Part shown: positions 1-5,761 of the stretch, in pieces | How the letters are laid out: each line of letters starts with the position of its first letter | Numbering within the stretch: the stretch's first letter is position 1 | Assembly: GCA_024742655.1 (NCBI GenBank) | Contig: JANSYB010000181.1 | Location: forward strand, 1 to 5,761 | Direction: 5' to 3' | DNA: 5,761 nucleotides | From: Paracoccaceae bacterium | Lineage (GTDB): Bacteria; Pseudomonadota; Alphaproteobacteria; Rhodobacterales; Rhodobacteraceae | Position numbers and translations under genes: made by a program | The notes under the pieces: generated by a model | What the model was told of the DNA's origin: nothing | Seen by the model: only the letters and a program-made list of their open reading frames with translations | Database searches by the model: none

Positions 1-623
1 ACGCCCCCGGTGGTGGGATGTGTCAGCACGACGATATAGGGCAGGCCCGCCTCCTTGAGCATCTGCACGGCGACGGTGGTGCGCGGCATCTGCATCAGGC
101 TCAGGATACCCTCCTGCATGCGGGCCCCGCCCGCGGCCGAGAACAGGATCAGCGGACGCTTGAGCTTCACCGCCTCTTCGGCGGCGGCAATGATGGCATT
201 GCCCACATACATGCCCATGGACCCGCCCATGAACGAGAAATCCTGCGCGGCCGCCACGATAGGCGTGCGGCCGATTTCACCCGTGGCCACCAGCATCGCC
301 TCTTTCTCGCCCGTGGCCTTCTGTGCGGCCTTCATGCGGTCGGGATACTTCTTCTGATCGCGAAATTGCAACGGATCCGCCGTCGGGGCGGGCACCTCGA
401 TCTCGGCGAAGATGCCACCGTCGAACAGCGCGGCGAACCGGTCACGCGGATAAAGCGCCATGTGGTGCCCGCAGGAGGTACAGACGTTCAGATTGTCCTT
501 GAGCTCGCGATGAAACAGCATCGTGCCGCATTCATCGCATTTGGACCACAGGTTCTCGGGCACCTCGCGGCGCGAGAAGATCGAGTTGATGCGCGGGCGC
601 ACATAGTTGGTGATCCAGTTCAT
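1..623 (-). CDS. accD: Acetyl-CoA carboxylase carboxyltransferase subunit beta, partial (3' end beyond the window)
   Basis: AccD pairs with AccA to form the carboxyltransferase that moves the carboxyl group from biotin on AccB to acetyl-CoA, giving malonyl-CoA for fatty-acid synthesis in the cytoplasm. The first 207 residues are visible, starting [12 protein letters not shown]. An N-terminal four-cysteine zinc finger is present as CDEC (C29, C32) and CTSC (C48, C51). The crotonase-like core follows, with SFMGGSMG near residues 130-137 and [11 protein letters not shown] near 162-172, the glycine-rich strand typical of the acyl-CoA binding fold. Family members are usually about 290-320 residues, so roughly a third is missing because the window ends, not because the gene is broken. 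The ATG at 621-623 gives the standard AccD N-terminus. A GGGGG run about ten bases upstream is the only ribosome-binding candidate and is weak. The CPBP protease gene lies 61 bases upstream on the same strand with no terminator seen between them, so co-transcription is possible. Confidence 0.96.
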   Translation of the reverse strand, partial: MNWITNYVRPRINSIFSRREVPENLWSKCDECGTMLFHRELKDNLNVCTSCGHHMALYPRDRFAALFDGGIFAEIEVPAPTADPLQFRDQKKYPDRMKAAQKATGEKEAMLVATGEIGRTPIVAAAQDFSFMGGSMGMYVGNAIIAAAEEAVKLKRPLILFSAAGGARMQEGILSLMQMPRTTVAVQMLKEAGLPYIVVLTHPTTGG

Positions 624-684
624 TGGCGGTCAGCCCCCGATACGTTTGCCGCTCCGAGATAATGGGCCGCGCGGCGAATTGCAA

Positions 685-1575
685 TCAGCGGCGCAAGGCC
701 AGCCGCGCCGTCAGCCAGCCGCAAAACAGCGTCATCAGGTCAACCGGGGCCCAGGCCCAAAGCGCCGAGGCGTCATTGAGGCCGAAGGGAAAGGTAAACA
801 GCGCCAGCCCGTCGAAATTGTCCTGTGGCGCGGCCAGCAGGATGGCCACGACGTTGTTCATGAAGTGCAGCGCAATGGCCGGTCCCAGGGTGCCGGAGCG
901 CGCGGTCAGGTCCGCGGCCGCGACGCCGAACGCCACGGCCCAGCCCACCACGAGCCACGCGTTGTCCCCCTGCATCAGGCTGTCATGGTGCAGCAATCCG
1001 AACAGGACCGAGGGCACCAGCAGCCAAATCAGTGGTTTTTTGAAATACGCGGCCAGCTGCGATTGCAGATATCCGCGAAACACCAATTCCTCGGCACTGG
1101 TCTGTATCAGAACCGCGGGTAGGGCAAGCGGCAGGTAGGCAAGCCAGATCACCGGCGCAAGGTGCAGTTGCGGGACCAGGCCCGGCGGCGACGGGACCAG
1201 CACGGAAATCGCCAGATGCAACCCTAGCAGATAAAGACAAACCCGCCGGAATTGCGCCATGGCGCGGGGTATCGGGCCAACCAGGCTTGCCAGGCTGCGT
1301 GCGTGCACCTGCCGCACCGCGATGCCAAGGGCCACGACGATCAGGATGAACAGGTAAAGATTGATCAAGACGCTGACGGGCGTGGTGCCCACCTCCAGCG
1401 TTTCGTTGAACCCCTCCCGTGCCGGGGGCGCCACAAACGCGCCCAGGACAAAGGAAAAGACATAGGTGAACAGGAAAAACAGCAGCAGCGTCAACGACAG
1501 ACCCGCCATCAGGCGAACAGGTTCCGAACTCGACCGGGCCGGTGCGACGAGGGTCTCGTGGGCTTCATACCGCAT
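685..1575 (-). CDS. CPBP family intramembrane glutamic endopeptidase (Abi/CAAX protease-like)
   Basis: This is a 296-residue polytopic membrane protein with about eight hydrophobic segments (roughly 22-48, 67-88, 108-128, 140-160, 182-197, 206-221, 232-250, 271-293). The three family motifs are intact and in order: EExxxR as E162-E163-LVF-R167, FxxxH as F192-GLL-H196, and HxxxN as H237-FMN-N241, preceded by the common SGTLGPAIALHF context. In characterised CPBP (Rce1-like) enzymes these glutamates and histidines form the intramembrane active site, so this copy is probably active. Bacterial members have been linked to bacteriocin immunity, peptide maturation and regulated proteolysis, but nothing here identifies a substrate. 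No bacteriocin or small peptide gene is visible nearby. The start at 1573-1575 gives a short polar N-terminus before the first membrane helix; no strong ribosome binding site precedes it, so Met23 (MAGLSL), at the edge of the first helix, is a less likely alternative. It lies between the amtB terminator and accD. Confidence 0.9.
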   Translation of the reverse strand: MRYEAHETLVAPARSSSEPVRLMAGLSLTLLLFFLFTYVFSFVLGAFVAPPAREGFNETLEVGTTPVSVLINLYLFILIVVALGIAVRQVHARSLASLVGPIPRAMAQFRRVCLYLLGLHLAISVLVPSPPGLVPQLHLAPVIWLAYLPLALPAVLIQTSAEELVFRGYLQSQLAAYFKKPLIWLLVPSVLFGLLHHDSLMQGDNAWLVVGWAVAFGVAAADLTARSGTLGPAIALHFMNNVVAILLAAPQDNFDGLALFTFPFGLNDASALWAWAPVDLMTLFCGWLTARLALRR

Positions 1576-1581
1576 GACGTC

Positions 1582-1593
1582 ACGCTAAAGCGT
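1582..1593. repeat. Short inverted repeat upstream of the CPBP protease gene
   Basis: ACGCT-AA-AGCGT is a perfect 5-bp-arm inverted repeat a few bases upstream of the protease start codon. It directly adjoins the 8-bp palindrome TGACGTCA (1575-1582). It occupies the place where a ribosome binding site would be expected and could be an operator or an RNA stem that affects translation. The arms are short enough to arise by chance. Confidence 0.3.
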
Positions 1594-1657
1594 TTTGCGG
1601 CAAAGCTGAACCATTGGTTTGTGCCGTGGACCTGTGCGCCCCGAGGGGCGGAACATG

Positions 1658-1683
1658 AAAAAACCCGGGCGCGAACGCCCGGG
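1658..1683 (-). terminator. Rho-independent terminator of glnK-amtB
   Basis: Read on the minus strand, an 8-bp perfect GC stem (CCCGGGCG paired with CGCCCGGG) closes a TTCG tetraloop and is followed directly by six T residues. It begins 33 bases after the amtB stop codon. Its position and form mark the end of the glnK-amtB transcript and separate it from the CPBP protease gene downstream. Confidence 0.92.
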
Positions 1684-1716
1684 CCAGTCGTGCAAGGGAT
1701 AACCCGGAAGGAGGGA

Positions 1717-3054
<1,338 letters not shown>

Positions 3055-3080
3055 CGAATGTAGTCCTTGTCCTGTCCGCC

Positions 3081-3419
3081 TTAGAGCGCGTCTTCGTTGG
3101 TTTCGCCGGTGCGCACGCGCATGGCCTGTTGCAGGTCGACAACGAAGATCTTGCCGTCGCCGATCTTGCCCGTGCGGGCCGTGCTGGCGATGGTTTCGAT
3201 CACCTGGTCGGCCATGGATGCTGATACGGCGATTTCCAGTTTGATTTTCGGAACGAAGTTCACGGCGTATTCGGCGCCACGATAGATTTCCGTGTGACCC
3301 GACTGAGAGCCGAAGCCCTTGATCTCGGTCACCATCATGCCGCGTACGCCGATCCCGGTCAGCGCCTCGCGGACATCTTCAAGCTTGAAGGGCTTGATGG
3401 TTGCTATGATGAGTTTCAC
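3081..3419 (-). CDS. glnK: PII nitrogen regulatory protein (GlnK type)
   Basis: PII proteins are small cytoplasmic trimers that sense ATP/ADP and 2-oxoglutarate and regulate nitrogen assimilation; GlnK-type members block AmtB when ammonium is plentiful. This protein is exactly 112 residues, the usual PII length, when read from the GTG at 3417-3419, giving (V/M)KLIIATIKPFKL. The T-loop spans about residues 37-55 and carries Tyr51 in RGAEYAV, the uridylylation site in proteobacterial PII. The B-loop is TARTGKIGDGKIFV (80-93), and the C-terminus is VRTGETNEDAL. The GTG has a well-spaced AAGGGA upstream. An in-frame ATG at 3566 would add 49 residues unlike any PII and is rejected as the start. 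The name glnK rather than glnB is based on direct linkage to amtB, which starts 26 bases downstream; sequence alone separates the two poorly. A stem-loop and an AT-rich repeat region lie upstream. Confidence 0.96.
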   Translation of the reverse strand: MKLIIATIKPFKLEDVREALTGIGVRGMMVTEIKGFGSQSGHTEIYRGAEYAVNFVPKIKLEIAVSASMADQVIETIASTARTGKIGDGKIFVVDLQQAMRVRTGETNEDAL

Positions 3420-3424
3420 GTATG

Positions 3425-3430
3425 TCCCTT
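3425..3430 (-). promoter_or_regulatory. Ribosome binding site that sets the glnK GTG start
   Basis: The minus strand reads AAGGGA, then five bases, then GTG. This good Shine-Dalgarno match at proper spacing, together with the exact 112-residue PII length, decides the GTG start over the ATG farther upstream. Confidence 0.8.
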
Positions 3431-3433
3431 TCG

Positions 3434-3469
3434 GTTTGCTGTCAGGGTGTCTTTGCACCTGCAGCAAAC
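3434..3469 (-). promoter_or_regulatory. Strong stem-loop in the glnK leader, adjoining the ribosome binding site
   Basis: The arms TTTGCTG (3435-3441) and CAGCAAA (3462-3468) pair perfectly, extended by G3434-C3469. The pairing continues inward with CAGGGTG (3443-3449) against CACCTG (3456-3461), leaving two single-base bulges and a six-base loop. The total is about fourteen base pairs. In the minus-strand RNA the stem ends just before the AAGGGA ribosome binding site. No U tract follows, so it is not a simple terminator. It could modulate translation, protect the 5' end, or act as a DNA operator. The structure is seen in the sequence; the function is inferred. Confidence 0.6.
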
Positions 3470-3529
3470 GCGGTAAGGGCAGGGAACTTGAAGACGCTAA
3501 GACGAGTCTGCGCCCCACTTTTTGGGTAA

Positions 3530-3570
3530 AAATGCACAAAATATGCGCAATAATGAGTAAATGCACAAAA
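3530..3570. promoter_or_regulatory. Repeated ATGCRCAA elements, probable regulator-binding region (NtrC-like) for glnK-amtB
   Basis: A perfect 12-bp direct repeat AAATGCACAAAA occurs at 3530-3541 and 3559-3570. A degenerate copy (9 of 12 matches) lies at 3541-3552, so ATGCRCAA appears three times. The segment 3533-3549 reads TGCAC-N7-GCGCA, one mismatch from the enterobacterial NtrC pattern TGCAC-N7-GTGCA, which is the expected regulator for a glnK-amtB operon. A weak sigma70-like pair overlaps it on the minus strand: TTGTGC (3568-3563), a 17-base spacer, then CATATT (3545-3540). I found no sigma54 -24/-12 promoter. This fits the reported sigma70-dependent NtrC of Rhodobacter capsulatus but does not prove it. 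Confidence 0.45.
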
Positions 3571-3589
3571 ATTAGACTTTTAATAAAGG

Positions 3590-3620
3590 TTGGACTGCGA
3601 ATCTTTGGGGGCTCTACAAT
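3590..3620 (+). promoter_or_regulatory. Possible sigma70-type promoter for the penicillin-binding protein gene
   Basis: TACAAT (3615-3620) matches the -10 consensus at five of six positions. TTGGAC (3590-3595) is a poor -35 with a long 19-base spacer. It lies about 55 bases ahead of the plus-strand start codon, a sensible place, but the match is weak overall. Confidence 0.25.
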
Positions 3621-3665
3621 CCACGAGCGAAGCTATAAACTGTCAAGAAAACGAGGCTTCCGAGC

Positions 3666-3669
3666 AGGA
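3666..3669 (+). promoter_or_regulatory. Ribosome binding site for the penicillin-binding protein start
   Basis: AGGA lies five bases before the ATG at 3675 and supports that start. An in-frame GTG at 3723 also has a purine-rich GGGGGAAAA upstream and would shorten the basic cytoplasmic tail by 16 residues, so it cannot be fully excluded. Confidence 0.6.
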
Positions 3670-3674
3670 CGGAT

Positions 3675-5761
3675 ATGGCAGATTCCCGGCGAAAAACGCC
3701 GCGGCTTGCGGGGGAAAAGCGCGTGAGCAAACCGGCGAAAAAGCCGGTCAAAGCGCGCACCAAACCCACCCGCGCCAAGCGCAGGACAAAGACCCGCGCG
3801 CCACGTGGTGGCGGCGGTGGCGGCCCCTTGGGCCTCTTGCGCCGTCTGGTCGGTTGGATCCTGCGGCTGATCTGGAAGGTCACATCTCGCGTGGTCGCGA
3901 TCGTTCTGCTGATCATGCTGCTTGCGGTTGGATACGTCTATACGACCCTGCCCGATGTGCAGGCCCTTCTGGATGGGCGTGCGCGCGGCTCGGTCACGCT
4001 GCTGGATCGCGACAGCGACGTCTTCGGGTGGCGCGGCGATCAGTTCGGCGGTGTCGTGACGGCCGAAACGGTCAGCCCGCACCTGAAAAACGCGGTGGTC
4101 GCCACCGAGGATAAACGCTTCTACCGGCATTTCGGCCTCAGCCCGCGTGGCATTGCCAGCGCCATTCGCATCAACCTGAGCGAGGGGCGCGGGCCGCTGT
4201 CGGGCCATGGCGGCTCGACGATCACGCAGCAGACGGCGAAACTGCTGTGTCTCGGGGTCGAGTATGACAAGACCCAATGGGAAAACGAGGCGGAATATGT
4301 GCGGGATTGCCGCCGCGGGTCACTGTCGCGCAAGATCAAGGAGGCGGTCTATGCGCTGGCGATGGAGGCCAAGTACACAAAGAACGAAATCCTGTCGATC
4401 TACCTCAACCGTGCCTACATGGGCAGTGGCGCCTACGGGGCCGAGGCCGCATCGCAGCGCTATTTCGGCAAGCACGCCGCCGAGCTGAACGCACCCGAAG
4501 GCGCCATGCTGGCCGGCCTGCTGACGGCGCCGACGCGTCTGGCACCCACATCCAGCCTGGAACGCTCGCAGGATCGCGCGGCCACGATTCTGCGCCTGAT
4601 GAACGACCAGGGCTATCTCAGCGACGAGGATACCGCCGTGGCGCAGGCCAATCCCGCGACCCTGTCCGAGGCCGCGGAACGGCAGGCCGGCGGCTATTTC
4701 GCGGACTGGGTGATGGATTCCGGGCCCGAGTTCTTTACCCGCGACACCACCGAGGACGTGATCATCCGGACAACTCTGGATCAACGCATGCAGCGTGCGG
4801 CCGAAGAGGCGCTGCAATACGTGTTCGAGAACAAGGTGCGCGACGGCTCCAAGGCGCAGGCGGCGATCGTGGTCATGTCTGCCGACGGGGCCGTGCGCGC
4901 CATGGTCGGCGGGCGCAAGACCAAGGTGACCGGGGCGTTCAACCGTGCCACGATGGCACGTCGCCAGACCGGATCGGCGTTCAAGCCGTTCGTTTTCGCC
5001 ACGGCGCTTGAACTGGGCTACACCCATGATGCCGTGGTGGTCGATGAGCCCTATTGCCTCGACATCCCCGGGTCGGGCCGGTGGTGCCCCGAGAACTATA
5101 CCAAGAAACACTACGGTCGCGTGACCCTGACGGAGGCGCTGCGCCAGTCGCTGAACATTCCGGCGGTCAAGGTGTCGGAAAGCGTCGGGCGCGACCTGGT
5201 GCGCAAGGTGGCCAGCGATTTCGGCATCGAAAGCGATCTGGCCGACGGGCCTGCCCTTGCGCTTGGCGCCTCGGAGAGCACGCTTCTGGAAATGACGGGT
5301 GCCTATGCCGGTATCCTGAACGGCGGCTCGTCCGTGACGCCCTATGGTCTGGTCGAGCTGAAGCTGCTGGGCGACGCCGAGCCCCTGATGGGCACGGCGG
5401 GTGGCATCGGTGAGCGCGTGATCCGCGAAGAAGCCGCCCGCGAGCTGACCTGGATGATGTACAATGTTGTGCAGAACGGCACCGGGCAGCGCGCCAAGCT
5501 GTCCGATCGCGAGGCCGCCGGCAAAACCGGCACGACGCAGGCGGCGCGGGATGCCTGGTTTCTGGGCTTCACGGCCGATTATGTGGCCGGGGTCTGGATG
5601 GGCTATGACGACAACACGCCCCTGACCGGCGTCACCGGGGGTGGCCTGCCGGCCGAAATCTGGCACGAAACGATGGTGCGGGTGAACGACGGTCTGCCGG
5701 CCAACCCTCTGCCCATGATCCGCCCCAAGCCCAAGCCCAAGGCACAGCCCGTGCCGCAACG
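3675..5761 (+). CDS. Class A penicillin-binding protein, PBP1A family: glycosyltransferase GT51 plus transpeptidase, partial (3' end beyond the window)
   Basis: This enzyme polymerises lipid II into glycan strands and crosslinks the peptides in the periplasm. The first 695 residues are visible. Residues 1-70 form a very basic cytoplasmic tail with a six-glycine run at 45-50. A single membrane anchor spans about 71-92. The GT51 domain runs from about 105 to 290, with TEDKRFYRHFG (catalytic E145), GGSTITQQTAKLL (179-191), RKIKEA (219-224, second acidic residue E223) and ILSIYLNRAYMG (239-250). The transpeptidase domain has the SxxK motif SAFK (nucleophile S434, K437), SLN (492-494) and KTGTT (617-621), all intact. 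An insertion bounded by C192 and C212 separates two GT51 motifs. The visible end is rich in Pro and Lys (RPKPKPKAQPVPQ); family members often finish soon after such a tail, so little is probably missing. The gene is divergent from glnK. I give no symbol because alphaproteobacteria carry several class A paralogues. Confidence 0.95.
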   Translation, partial: MADSRRKTPRLAGEKRVSKPAKKPVKARTKPTRAKRRTKTRAPRGGGGGGPLGLLRRLVGWILRLIWKVTSRVVAIVLLIMLLAVGYVYTTLPDVQALLDGRARGSVTLLDRDSDVFGWRGDQFGGVVTAETVSPHLKNAVVATEDKRFYRHFGLSPRGIASAIRINLSEGRGPLSGHGGSTITQQTAKLLCLGVEYDKTQWENEAEYVRDCRRGSLSRKIKEAVYALAMEAKYTKNEILSIYLNRAYMGSGAYGAEAASQRYFGKHAAELNAPEGAMLAGLLTAPTRLAPTSSLERSQDRAATILRLMNDQGYLSDEDTAVAQANPATLSEAAERQAGGYFADWVMDSGPEFFTRDTTEDVIIRTTLDQRMQRAAEEALQYVFENKVRDGSKAQAAIVVMSADGAVRAMVGGRKTKVTGAFNRATMARRQTGSAFKPFVFATALELGYTHDAVVVDEPYCLDIPGSGRWCPENYTKKHYGRVTLTEALRQSLNIPAVKVSESVGRDLVRKVASDFGIESDLADGPALALGASESTLLEMTGAYAGILNGGSSVTPYGLVELKLLGDAEPLMGTAGGIGERVIREEAARELTWMMYNVVQNGTGQRAKLSDREAAGKTGTTQAARDAWFLGFTADYVAGVWMGYDDNTPLTGVTGGGLPAEIWHETMVRVNDGLPANPLPMIRPKPKPKAQPVPQ

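Noticed and set aside
18..662. A 214-codon open frame on the plus strand
   Set aside because: It is antisense to accD, and its His/Arg/Gly-rich product has no domain.
624..684. A terminator or promoter between the CPBP gene and accD
   Set aside because: Only a short GCCGCGCGGC palindrome without loop or T tract is present, and no convincing -35/-10 pair was seen in the 61 bases.
1637..1650. A second hairpin, CGCCCC-GA-GGGGCG, next to the amtB terminator
   Set aside because: The two-base loop forces opening of the last pair, and no T tract follows on either strand. It is probably fortuitous in GC-rich sequence.
3420..3566. A longer PII start at the ATG at 3566
   Set aside because: It would add 49 residues absent from PII proteins and would translate the hairpin and promoter-like region. 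The GTG at 3419 has a good ribosome binding site and gives exactly 112 residues.
3420..3600. A sigma54 promoter for glnK
   Set aside because: No TGGCAC-N5-TTGC-like pair was found on the minus strand. The best TTGC lacks a matching -24 element.
4320..5759. A 479-codon open frame on the minus strand
   Set aside because: It is antisense to the penicillin-binding protein, whose catalytic motifs all lie on the plus strand. The composition is typical of a shadow frame.

Overview
The window is an ordinary-looking chromosomal segment of a GC-rich alphaproteobacterium. The protein sequences resemble those of the Rhodobacteraceae (Roseobacter group). This placement rests on codon use, the style of the AccD, PII and AmtB proteins, and memory of the families; no search was run. 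There is no sign of a mobile element, CRISPR array, tRNA, rRNA or phage gene. Both end genes are cut by the window edges.

Layout, left to right. Positions 1-623 (minus strand) hold the N-terminal two thirds of accD, the beta subunit of acetyl-CoA carboxylase carboxyltransferase. Positions 685-1575 (minus) hold a CPBP-family (CAAX protease / bacteriocin-processing) intramembrane protease that reads towards accD with a 61-base gap. Positions 1576-1716 carry a clear rho-independent terminator for the next gene upstream. Positions 1717-3054 and 3081-3419 (both minus) form the classical glnK-amtB pair: a PII signalling protein with a GTG start, followed 26 bases later by the ammonium channel that it gates. 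Positions 3420-3674 are an AT-rich divergent control region. From 3675 to the right edge (plus strand) runs a bifunctional class A penicillin-binding protein (glycosyltransferase GT51 plus transpeptidase).

Functionally, glnK-amtB is a nitrogen-sensing and ammonium-uptake module. AmtB conducts ammonium, and PII binds ATP/ADP/2-oxoglutarate, may be uridylylated at Tyr51, and plugs AmtB when nitrogen is plentiful. The divergent control region contains a repeated ATGCRCAA element, part of which resembles an NtrC site, and a strong stem-loop just ahead of the glnK ribosome binding site. The penicillin-binding protein makes and crosslinks peptidoglycan and has no obvious link to nitrogen beyond sharing the intergenic region. 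AccD belongs to fatty-acid synthesis. The substrate of the CPBP protease cannot be told from sequence.

I found no new multi-gene system. The points most worth a second look are the repeat cluster and leader hairpin upstream of glnK, and a cysteine-flanked insertion in the glycosyltransferase domain of the penicillin-binding protein.
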